Made by a program: the position numbers and the translations under genes. 64,000 nucleotides of DNA. Source: Rhabditoides inermis (lineage: Eukaryota > Nematoda > Chromadorea > Rhabditida > Rhabditidae). This document shows positions 22,165 to 33,841 of the stretch, one piece after another. Position 1 is the first letter of the stretch. Each line of letters opens with the position of its first letter. The notes beneath the pieces were generated by a model. The model did no database searches, was not told the origin of the DNA, and was given only the letters and a program-made list of their open reading frames with translations. The DNA is taken from positions 1,445,001 through 1,509,000 of the forward strand of contig CAWZYM010000331.1 in assembly GCA_963966185.1 (NCBI GenBank), given 5' to 3'.

Positions 22165-22782
22165 AATTTATCGAGTCGCCCGCTCACCTACTCGGACATC
22201 ACTCGCGCTGTGCACATCGATCGCCACGTTGTGGAGGATAAGGCGACCGGAGCAGTGATTGTCGGACGCCACGAGTGCTCGGCTCCTCAGGAGACTGCCG
22301 CCGCTGACAAGCTCTTCCTGCAGGCGCTCGTTAGTGGAACAGCCGACCCCACTCTCATCAGACTTCTCAACGAGGGCCGTATCTCATCGCACCGCCACCC
22401 GCCGAATCGCAAGAAGGACGAGCACAGAATCATCAAGATCCAGTGCCCGGATGCTGACACTCGCACGGCTCTTCTGCGCGGAGTCTGGGGTCACCGCTGG
22501 AGCGACCTCGAGAACCTGCAGTTCCGGTACGCCAGGAGGGACTACACGCAACCGGAGCTCGAACGCTCTCCGCGCTGAGGCCAAGAAGAAGAACGAAGAG
22601 GCCGGCAAGGTGATCGTGGTGGTGAGGGACGGCCGCCTGCACACCCTGCGCACGCCTCGCCCGTTCACCGACCACAAGAAGCCGACACCCGCCCCTCCCA
22701 CCGTGTGTATGTCAGTTGGTTCACAAATAAAGTGGTTCAATCATTCAGCGACCAGAATGCGCACACAGTCGAAATTGTGAAA
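22165..22782 (+). pseudogene. Retroelement ORF1-like frame, copy 1 (frameshifted)
   Basis: Same frame as the intact copy at 33128, but the segment between cgcaaccgga and cgctctccgcgctgagg is 8 nt shorter, shifting the frame. The product then ends ...TQPELERSPR at 22578, while the downstream half (ALRAEAKKKNEEAGKVIVVV) continues in another frame to 22780. The lesion is shared exactly with copy 4 (49182), so it was made once and amplified. Two AATAAA signals follow, at 22726 and 22837, in two diverged copies of the same 3' end of about 45 nt. Confidence 0.6.
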
Positions 22783-22918
22783 TAGCAACTCGAAGAGTAT
22801 CTTGAAAGCTGTGATGTGTATGTCGGTTGATTCAAGAATAAATCTGTTGAATCAATCAGAGAGTACACGCACAACACGAACACAACAAGATGCAGTCGCA
22901 TTTATCGAAAATTTTACA

Positions 22919-24803
22919 GGCACGCAGTGGGATTTTGCATTTCAACTCGAGGTGACTTCTTAGACATCCCTGAGTCCCGTGGACCATGTTTGCAAAATCC
23001 CACTGCTTGGCGCGAGATGCACATGTCTCACGTATGCAAATATTTAACATGTTTAATTCATAACTTTCACAGCCACGCAGTGGGATTTTGCAATTCAACT
23101 CGAGGTGACTTCTTAGACATCCCTGAGTCTCGTGGACCATGTTTGCAAAATCCTACTGATTGGCGCGAGATGCACATGTCTCACGTATGCAAATATTCAA
23201 CATTTTTAATTCACAACTCTGACAGACACGCAGTGGGATTTCGCAATTCAACTCGAGGTGACTTCTTAGACATCCCTGAGTCTCGTGGACCATGTTTGCA
23301 AAATCCCACTGCTTGGCGCGAGATGCACATGTCTCACGTATGCAAATATTACACATCTTTGATTCATAACACTGACAGGCACGCAATGGGATTTCGCAAT
23401 TCAACTCGAGGTGACTTCTTAGACTATCCCTGAGTCCCGTGGACCATGTTTGCAAAATCCCACTGCTTGGCGCGAGATGCACATGTCTCACGTATGCCAA
23501 TATTTAACATCTTTAATTCATAACACTGACAGGCACGCAGTGGGATTTCGCAATTCAACTCGAGGTGACTTCTTAAACTATCCCTGAGTCCCGTGGACCA
23601 TGTTTGCAAAATCCCACTGCTTGGCGCGAGATGCACATGTCTCACGTATGCAAATATTTAACATTTTTAATTCATAACACTGACAGGCACGCAGTGGGAT
23701 TTTGCCATTCAACTCGAGGTGACTTCTTAGACATCCCTGAGTCTCGTGGACCATGTTTGCAAAATCCCACTGCTTGGCGCGAGATGCACATGTCTCACAT
23801 ATGCAAATATTAACCATTTTTAATTCATAACACTGACAGACACGCAGTGGGATTTTGCCATTCAACTCGAGGTGACTTCTTAGACATCCCTGAGTCTCGT
23901 GGACCATGTTTGCTAAATCCTACTGCTTGGCGCGAAATGCACATGTCTCACGTATGCAAATATTCAAAAAAATTTAATTCACAACTCTGACAGACACGCA
24001 GTGGGATTTTGCAATTCAACTCGAGGTGACTTCTTAGACATCCCTGAGTCTCGTGGACCATGTTTGCAAAATCCTACTGCTTGGCGCGAGATGCACATGT
24101 CTCACGTATGCAAATATTCAACATTTTTAATTCACAATTCTGACAGACACGCAGTGGGATTTTGCCATTCAACTCGAGGTGACTTCTTAGACATCCCTGA
24201 GTCTCGTGGACCATGTTTGCAAAATCCCACTGCTTGGCGCGAGATGCACATGTTTCACGTATGCAAATATTCAACATTTTCAATTCACAACTCTGACAGA
24301 CACGCAGTGGGATTTTGCAATTCAACTCGAGGTGACTTCTTAGACATTTCTGAGTCCCGTGGACCATGTTTGCAAAATCCCACTGCTTGGCGCGAGATGC
24401 ACATGTCTCACATATGCAAATATTAATCATTTTTAATTCATAACACTGACAGACACGCAGTGGGATTTTGCCATTCAACTCGAGGTGACTTCTTAGACAT
24501 CCCTGAGTCTCGTGGACCATGTTTGCAAAATCCCACTGCTTGGCGCGAGATGCACATGTTTCACGTATGCAAATATTCAACATTTTTAATTCACAACTCT
24601 GACAGACGCGCAGTGGGATTTTGCAATTCAACTCGAGGTGACTTCTTAGACATTTCTGAGTCCCGTGGACCATGTTTGCAAAATCCCACTGCTTGGCGCG
24701 AGATGCACATGTCTCACATATGCAAATATTAACCATTTTTAATTCATAACACTGACAAGCACGCAGTGGGATTTTGCAATTCAACTCGAGGTGACTTCTT
24801 ATC
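22919..24803. repeat. 153-bp satellite array C, copy 1 (about 12 monomers)
   Basis: Monomers of 153 bp run from cacgcagtgggatttt to the next such string. Each has GCAGTGGGATTTTGCAA and, after 49 nt, its exact reverse complement TTGCAAAATCCCACTGC. Each also has an XhoI-type CTCGAG and the octamer ATGCAAAT. Because 153 is 51 codons, the array stays open in one frame on each strand (51-residue repeats). Monomers differ mostly at a few positions (TTTTGC/TTTCGC, ATCCCTG/ATTTCTG, CACGT/CATAT). Non-coding satellite is the simplest reading. Confidence 0.92.
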
Positions 24804-27800
24804 ACCGCAATTACCACAATTACCACAATCCAGCAACCCAGCAACCCAGCAACCCAGCAACCCAGCAACCACAATTACCACAATTACCACAATTACCACA
24901 ATTACCACAATTACCACAATTACCACAAATATTACAGTTACCACATCTACCACAATTACCACAATTACCACAATTACCACAATTACCACAATTACCACAA
25001 TTACCACAATTACCACAACTTCCACAACTTCCACAATTACCACAATTACCACAATTACCACAATTACCACAATTACCACAATTACCACAATTACCACAAT
25101 TACCACAATTACCACAATTACCACAATTACCACAACTTCCACAATTACCACAATTACCACAATTACCACAATTACCACAATTACCACAAATATTACAGTT
25201 ACCACATCTACCACAATTACCACAATTACCACAATTACCACAATTACCACAATTACCACATCTACCACAATTACCACAATTACCACAATTACCACAATTA
25301 CCACAATTACCACAATTACCACAATTACCACAATTACCACAATTACCACAAATATTACAGTTACCACATCTACCACAATTACCACAATTACCACAATTAC
25401 CACAATTACCACAATTACCACAATTACCACAATTACCACAACTTCCACAACTTCCACAATTACCACAATTACCACAATTACCACAATTACCACAATTACC
25501 ACAATTACCACAACTTCCACAACTTCCACAATTACCACAATTACCACAATTACCACAATTACCACAATTACCACAATTACCACAATTACCACAATTACCA
25601 CAATTACCACAATTACCACAATTACCACAATTACCACAATTACCACAATTACCACAATTACCACAATTACCACAATTACCACAATTACCACAATTACCAC
25701 AATTACCACAATTACCACAATTACCACAATTACCACAATTACCACAATTACCACAATTACCACAATTACCACAATTACCACAATTACCACAATTACCACA
25801 ATTACCACAATTACCACAATTACCACAATTACCACAATTACCACAATTACCACAATTACCACAATTACCACAATTACCACAATTACCACAATTACCACAA
25901 TTACCACAATTACCACAATTACCACAATTACCACAATTACCACAATTACCACAATTACCACAATTACCACAATTACCACAATTACCACAATTACAACAAT
26001 TACAACAATTACCACAATTACCACAATTACCACAATTACCACAATTACCACAATTACCACAATTACAATTACCACAATTACCACAATTACCACATCTACC
26101 ACAATTACCACAATTACCACAATTACAATTACCACAATTACCACAATTACCACAATTACCACAATTACCACAATTACCACAATTACCACAAATATTACAG
26201 TTACCACAATTACCACAGTTACCACAATTACCACAATTACCACAATTACCACAATTACAATTACCACAAATATTACAGTTACCACATCTACCACAATTAC
26301 CACAATTACCACAATTACCACAATTACCACAATTACCACAATTACCACAATTACCACAAATATTACAGTTACCACATCTACCACAATTACCACAATTACC
26401 ACATTTACCACAATTACCACAATTACCACAATTACCACAATTACCACAATTACCACAATTACCACAATTACCACAATTACCACAATTACCACAATTACAA
26501 CAATTACAACAATTACCACAATTACCACAATTACCACAATTACCACAATTACCACAATTACCACAATTACCACAATTACCACAATTACCACAATTACCAC
26601 AATTACAATTACCACAATTACCACAATTACCACAATTACCACAATTACCACAATTACCACAATTACAATTACCACAAATATTACAGTTACCACATCTACC
26701 ACAATTACCACAATTACCACAATTACAATTACCACAATTACCACAATTACCACATCTACCACAATTACCACAATTACCACAATTACAATTACCACAATTA
26801 CCACAATTACCACAATTACCACAATTACCACAATTACCACAATTACCACAAATATTACAGTTACCACAATTACCACAGTTAACACAATTACCACAATTAC
26901 CACAATTACCACAATTACAATTACCACAAATATTACAGTTACCACATCTACCACAATTACCACAATTACCACAATTACCACAATTACCACAATTACCACA
27001 ATTACCACAATTACCACAATTACCACAATTACCACAATTACCACAATTACCACAATTACCACAATTACCACAATTACCACAATTACCACAATTACCACAA
27101 TTACCACAATTACCACAATTACCACAATTACCACAATTACCACAATTACCACAATTACCACAATTACCACAATTACCACAATTACCACAATTACCACAAT
27201 TAACACAATTACCACAATTACCACAATTACCACAATTACCACAATTACCACAATTAACACAATTACCACAATTACCACAATTACCACAATTACCACAATT
27301 ACCACAATTACCACAATTACCACAATTACCACAATTACCACAATTACCACAATTACCACAATTACCACAATTACCACAATTACCACAATTACCACAATTA
27401 CCACAATTACCACAATTACCACAATTACCACAATTACCACAATTACCACAATTACCACAATTACCACAATTACCACAATTACCACAATTACCACAATTAC
27501 CACAATCACCACAATCACCACAATCACCACAATCACCACAATTACCACAATTACCACAATTACCACAATTACCACAATTACCACAATCACCACAATTACC
27601 ACAATCACCACAATTACCACAATCACCACAATTACCACAATCACCACAATTACCACAATCACCACAATCACCACAATTACCACAATCACCACAATCACCA
27701 CAATCACCACAATTACCACAATCACCACAATTACCACAATCACCACAATTACCACAATTACCACAATCACCACAATCACCACAATTACCACAATTACCAC

Positions 27801-30800
27801 AATTACCACAATTACCACAATTACCACAATCACCACAATCACCACAATCACCACAATCACCACAATTACCACAATTACCACAATCACCACAATTACCACA
27901 ATCACCACAATTACCACAATCACCACAATTACCACAATCACCACAATTACCACAATTACCACAATCACCACAATTACCACAATTACCACAATCACCACAA
28001 TCACCACAATTACCACAATTACCACAATCACCACAATCACCACAATTACCACAATCACCACAATTACCACAATCACCACAATTACCACAATTACCACAAT
28101 TACCACAATTACCACAATTACCACAATTACCACAATTACCACAATTACCACAATTACCACAATTACCACAATTACCACAAATATTACAGTTACCACATCT
28201 ACCACAATTACCACAATTACCACAATTACCACAATTACCACAATTACCACAATTACCACAATTACCACAACTTCCACAACTTCCACAATTACCACAATTA
28301 CCACAATTACCACAATTACCACAATTACCACAATTACCACAATTACCACAATTACCACAATTACCACAATTACCACAATTACCACAATTACCACAATTAC
28401 CACAATTACCACAATTACCACAATTACCACAATTACCACAATTACCACAATTACCACAATTACCACAATTACCACAATTACCACAATTACCACAATTACC
28501 ACAATTACCACAATTACCACAATTACCACAATTACCACAATTACCACAATTACCACAATTACCACAATTACCACAATTACCACAATTACCACAATTACCA
28601 CAATTACCACAATTACCACAATTACCACAATTACCACAATTACCACAATTACCACAATTACCACAATTACCACAATTACCACAATTACAACAATTACAAC
28701 AATTACCACAATTACCACAATTACCACAATTACCACAATTACCACAATTACCACAATTACCACAATTACCACAATTACCACAATTACCACAATTACAATT
28801 ACCACAATTACCACAATTACCACAATTACCACAATTACCACAATTACCACAATTACAATTACCACAAATATTACAGTTACCACATCTACCACAATTACCA
28901 CAATTACCACAATTACAATTACCACAATTACCACAATTACCACATCTACCACAATTACCACAATTACCACAATTACAATTACCACAATTACCACAATTAC
29001 CACAATTACCACAATTACCACAATTACCACAATTACCACAAATATTACAGTTACCACAATTACCACAGTTACCACAATTACCACAATTACCACAATTACC
29101 ACAATTACAATTACCACAAATATTACAGTTACCACATCTACCACAATTACCACAATTACCACAATTACCACAATTACCACAATTACCACAATTACCACAA
29201 TTACCACAATTACCACAATTACCACAATTACCACAATTACCACAATTACCACAATTACCACAATTACCACAATTACCACAATTACCACAATTACCACAAT
29301 TACCACAATTACCACAATTACCACAATTACCACAATTACCACAATTACCACAATTACCACAATTACCACAATTACCACAATTACCACAATTACCACAATT
29401 ACCACAATTAACACAATTACCACAATTACCACAATTACCACAATTACCACAATTACCACAATTAACACAATTACCACAATTACCACAATTACCACAATTA
29501 CCACAATTACCACAATTACCACAATTACCACAATTACCACAATTACCACAATTACCACAATTACCACAATTACCACAATTACCACAATTACCACAATTAC
29601 CACAATTACCACAATTACCACAATTACCACAATTACCACAATTACCACAATTACCACAATTACCACAATTACCACAATTACCACAATTACCACAATTACC
29701 ACAATTACCACAATTACCACAATTACCACAATTACCACAATTACCACAATTACCACAATTACCACAATTACCACAATTACCACAATTACCACAATTACCA
29801 CAATTACCACAATTACCACAATTACCACAATTACCACAATTACCACAATTACCACAATTACCACAATTACCACAATTACCACAATTACCACAATTACCAC
29901 AATTACCACAATTACCACAATTACCACAATTACCACAATTACCACAATTACCACAATTACCACAATTACCACAATTACCACAATTACCACAATTACCACA
30001 ATTACCACAATTACCACAATTACCACAATTACCACAATTACCACAATTACCACAATCACCACAATCACCACAATCACCACAATCACCACAATCACCACAA
30101 TTACCACAATTACCACAATTACCACAATTACCACAATTACCACAATCACCACAATTACCACAATCACCACAATTACCACAATCACCACAATTACCACAAT
30201 CACCACAATTACCACAATCACCACAATCACCACAATTACCACAATCACCACAATCACCACAATCACCACAATTACCACAATCACCACAATTACCACAATC
30301 ACCACAATTACCACAATTACCACAATCACCACAATCACCACAATTACCACAATTACCACAATTACCACAATTACCACAATTACCACAATCACCACAATCA
30401 CCACAATCACCACAATTACCACAATTACCACAATCACCACAATCACCACAATCACCACAATTACCACAATTACCACAATCACCACAATTACCACAATCAC
30501 CACAATTACCACAATCACCACAATTACCACAATCACCACAATTACCACAATTACCACAATCACCACAATTACCACAATTACCACAATCACCACAATCACC
30601 ACAATTACCACAATCACCACAATCACCACAATCACCACAATTACCACAATCACCACAATCACCACAATTACCACAATCACCACAATTACCACAATTACCA
30701 CAATTACCACAATTACCACAATTACCACAATTACCACAATTACCACAATTACCACAATTACCACAATTACCACAATTACCACAATTACCACAATTACCAC

Positions 30801-31180
30801 AATTACCACAATTACCACAATTACCACAATTACCACAATTACCACAATTACCACAATTACCACAATTACCACAATTACCACAATTACCACAATTACCACA
30901 ATTACCACAATTACCACAATTACCACAATTACCACAATTACCACAATTACCACAATTACCACAATTACCACAATTACCACAATTACCACAATTACCACAA
31001 TTACCACAATTACCACAATTACCACAATTACCACAATTACCACAATTACCACAATTACCACAATTACCACAATTACCACAATTACCACAATTACCACAAT
31101 TACCACAATTACCACAATTACCACAATTACCACAATTACCACAATTACCACAATTACCACAATTACCACAATTACCACAA
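24804..31180. repeat. 9-bp minisatellite array D, copy 1 (about 6.4 kb)
   Basis: About 700 tandem copies of attaccaca. The array begins with ccagcaacc-type repeats at about 24831-24865. Variants are interspersed: atcaccaca (clustered at about 27504-28085 and 30050-30680), acttccaca, atctaccaca, aatattacagttacca, and shortened or lengthened units (attacaattacc, attacaacaattac). Blocks of variants recur in order: the attacaacaattacaac marker is at about 25990, 26500 and 28685, and taacac markers near 27200/27254 and 29408/29462. The array therefore contains higher-order duplications of 2 kb or more. G is almost absent from the + strand. Frames of more than 2,100 codons on both strands are artefacts of the 9-bp period. 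Confidence 0.97.
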
Positions 31181-32480
31181 CTTTTCGTTTTGTAAAAGTT
31201 ATCCGTTGAAGATAGAAATTTTGTAGTTTTCAATTGGCTCAATCCATTTGTGTTTTATTCAGACATATTCCTATCAAAAAGACACAACTGAGTGGATATG
31301 GGTCAGTGATTGCGAATGCCAACTATTCGATATCGATCGGTTGACCTGGCGGCTGGTAGCGAGCAATCCGGTGGGCGCCACCCCAGCAAGTAACGCACGC
31401 TCAGAAAATGTCTAATACTGTATGAAGAAAAAGTCCGATCGATCTGAAACTTTGACAGAAGGGCTTTTCTGCCCATAATAGCTTAAGTTTACAAATTGGA
31501 CCCTCTATCTCGTCTGTACGAAAAGTCGATCATATTCGCCATAAAAATATCGCCGGTGTGCGCGCCCTAATAATTGTGCGCATTTTTTGAGGTAGTTTGA
31601 TAGAGTTTGAAGTTGGTTTGATCTTTACAAAACATTGTCTTTTTACTGAATTCGTCTTGAAACACTTTCCTTGTCTTTTCCAATCTTCAACTCGTCGTTT
31701 CGTCGAAGTTATTTGATGAAGCTAGAAATTGTGTCTTTTTTCAACATAATTGTTATATTTACACATGTTTCTATCGAGAAAAAACATCACTGTGTGGATA
31801 TGAGTCAGTAATTGCGAATCTCAACTATTCGATATCGATCTGTTGACCTGGCGGCTGGTAGCGAGCAAGTTGGACGGCGCGACCCCGGCAAGTAACGCGC
31901 GCTCAGAAAATGTCTAATACGGTATGAAGACAAAGTCCGATCAATCTGAAATTTGTATAGAAGAGCTTTTCTGCCCATAAAAGCTTAAGTTTACAAGTTG
32001 GACACTCTATCTCGTCTGTACGAAAAGTCGATCATATTTGCCATATTTGGTGACTTTTCAAAAAAGAAACCAAATTCTATAATATATTGTACGTAATCTG
32101 TCTTCTATTCAATTTTTATAGAAATCGAAGGTCAAGAATTTTTGGTGCATTTTGGGTACATTCGCTTGTTTGGGCATGAAGATGAGGTCACAGGCGGCTG
32201 GTTTTGCGGCTATCGATTTTTTCTAGATCGATTCACCTACTCTCCAAATTTGGTTCTAATTGAAGTATTTTGAAATTTTTCTTCATAGTTAAGAGATTAG
32301 GTGATAACTATGATTAGGAGATCGCTATTGACGAGATATTTGGAATTTTGCGTTCTCAGGTATTGAAGAAACTTTCTAGAAAAAATGAGTAGTTAGAGTA
32401 GACTTTGAAAAGAGATATCTCTCCGGAAAGAATGACAGACAGACAGACAGACACCATAGTAAATATTAGTATGAAAGGGG
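31181..32480. repeat. Macrosatellite spacer A, copy 1
   Basis: A 1.3-kb spacer starts cttttcgttttgtaaaag. It holds two diverged halves about 506 bp apart, both with attcgatatcgatc, then gttgacctggcggctggtag, then gctcagaaaatgtctaatac, then ctctatctcgtctgtacg. An (AGAC)n run (about 32440) lies just before cassette B. No protein-coding frame of interest; the half-repeats suggest an older tandem repeat frozen inside the unit. Confidence 0.85.
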
Positions 32481-33127
32481 GAAAGCGGAGTACAGTCACA
32501 ACGCGCGAGTTACGCGCATTTTACGCGCATATTCGAATCTGCACTCCACTGCTGGTCTACGCGCGTTTTACGCGCACTTTACTCGCTTGCTAGTAGCAAT
32601 CAGCACATAGCCGCACGTTAGGCGCGTGCTAGTAGCGCACTTGTGTCATAGCCGATACATGCACAGAGTGCCGATGTGATATCCGGTCCAGAAGGAGGTG
32701 ACGTAAACCCGCGTTGAGTTGCTCTTCGGCAGCTTTCATAAGCGGGAGCGCGACAGTCATCTTTGTCTGCTCAGTTACCCTTTCGTCCTCCCGCATGAGG
32801 GTCAGAATCAGAAATGTACTCTACACGTACATGCTCATGTGTAAAAACATTTACACGCAACTTTTTGTTCATACGTTTTACTTTATTTGTGAAATATCCA
32901 TTTGATTTTAAAGTCTCAAGCGAATTTCGGAGAGGGAAGCTGTTCAAACATGTTTGAAACATGTACACACTTACCGAATGTACGCTACACGTACACGCTA
33001 ATGTACAGAACATGGCTTCGCGAGGTATTGTACGACGGGGTGTACGTGTTACATACATAGCTGGCGCGCGTACAATACATATAATTTATCGAGTCGCCCG
33101 CTCACCTACTCGGACATCACTCGCGCT

Positions 33128-33706
33128 GTGCACATCGATCGCCACGTTGTGGAGGATAAGGCGACCGGAGCAGTGATTGTCGGACGCCACGAGTGCTCGA
33201 CTCCTCAGGAGACTGCCGCCGCTGACAAGCTCTTCCTGCAGGCGCTCGTTAGTGGAACAGCCGACCCCACTCTCATCAGACTTCTCAACGAGGGCCGTAT
33301 CTCATCGCACCGCCACCCGCCGAATCGCAAGAAGGACGAGCACAGAATCATCAAGATCCAGTGCCCGGATGCTGACACTCGCACGGCTCTTCTGCGCGGA
33401 GTCTGGGGTCACCGCTGGACCGACCTCGAGAATCTGCAGTTCCGGTACGCCAGGAGGGACTACACGCAACCGGATCTTGACCAGGACTACGCTCTCCGCG
33501 CTGAGGCCAAAAAAAAGAACGAGGAGGCCGGCAAGGTGATCGTGGTGGTGAGGGACGGCCGCCTGCACACCCTGCGCACGCCTCGCCCGTTCACCGACCA
33601 CAAGAAGCCGACACCCGCCCCTCCCACCGTGTGTATGTCAGTTGGTTCACAAATAAAGTGGTTCAATCATTCAGCGACCAGAATGCGCACACAGTCGAAA
33701 TTATGA
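33128..33706 (+). CDS. Retroelement ORF1-like frame (RRM-like part), copy 2, open
   Basis: A frame of 192 codons is open from GTG at 33128; upstream of that it has no in-frame ATG, so the N-terminus is missing or on another exon. The middle reads HRIIKIQCPDADTRTALLRG and the later part RRDYTQPDLDQDYALRAEAK, then KKNEEAGKVIVVVRDGRLHT. That pattern (R-x-D, L-x-x-E-x-K-x-x-N-x-x-x-G, a short strand with R-D-G-R-L) is seen in the C-terminal RNA-binding part of ORF1/gag-like proteins of non-LTR retrotransposons. The family role there is binding the element's own RNA; whether this frame is translated is unknown. Two AATAAA signals follow, at about 33650 and 33760. No reverse transcriptase is in the unit. 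Confidence 0.45.
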   Translation: MHIDRHVVEDKATGAVIVGRHECSTPQETAAADKLFLQALVSGTADPTLIRLLNEGRISSHRHPPNRKKDEHRIIKIQCPDADTRTALLRGVWGHRWTDLENLQFRYARRDYTQPDLDQDYALRAEAKKKNEEAGKVIVVVRDGRLHTLRTPRPFTDHKKPTPAPPTVCMSVGSQIKWFNHSATRMRTQSKL

Positions 33707-33841
33707 AATAGCAACTCGAAGAGTATCTTGAAAGCTGTGATGTGTATGTCGGTTGATTCACGAATAAAGCTGTTGAATCAATCAGAGAGTACACGCACAA
33801 CACGAACACAACAAGATGCAGTCGCATTTATCGAAAATTTT

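Larger units (their letters stand above)
21563..32480 (+). repeat. Macrosatellite copy 1 (B-C-D-A)
   Basis: First full copy, 10,918 bp: cassette B 21563-22918, 153-bp array C 22919-24803, 9-bp array D 24804-31180, spacer A 31181-32480. Its B has the frameshifted ORF1-like frame and the TATAAG promoter variant, both shared with copy 4. Confidence 0.9.

Noticed and set aside
22919..24803. CRISPR-like array
   Set aside because: The whole 153-bp unit repeats with no unique spacers, in a eukaryotic genome with spliced genes.
22856..24874. Frames of 51-residue repeats ([20 protein letters not shown]... and its antisense)
   Set aside because: The 153-bp satellite period is divisible by three, so any open frame repeats. 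No start context, no splice sites, and equal openness on both strands.
24804..31180. Telomeric repeat or G-quadruplex array
   Set aside because: The unit TTGTGGTAA is not the nematode telomere repeat (TTAGGC), and GG pairs 7 nt apart give at best very weak quadruplex potential. The arrays are interstitial.
24744..31242. Reading frames of more than 2,100 codons on both strands (Thr/Ile, Leu/Pro/Gln, Val/Ile and Cys/Gly/Asn repeats)
   Set aside because: They follow from a 9-bp repeat that lacks stop codons in four frames. Four overlapping frames on two strands with no flanking domain cannot all be genes, and none shows gene structure.
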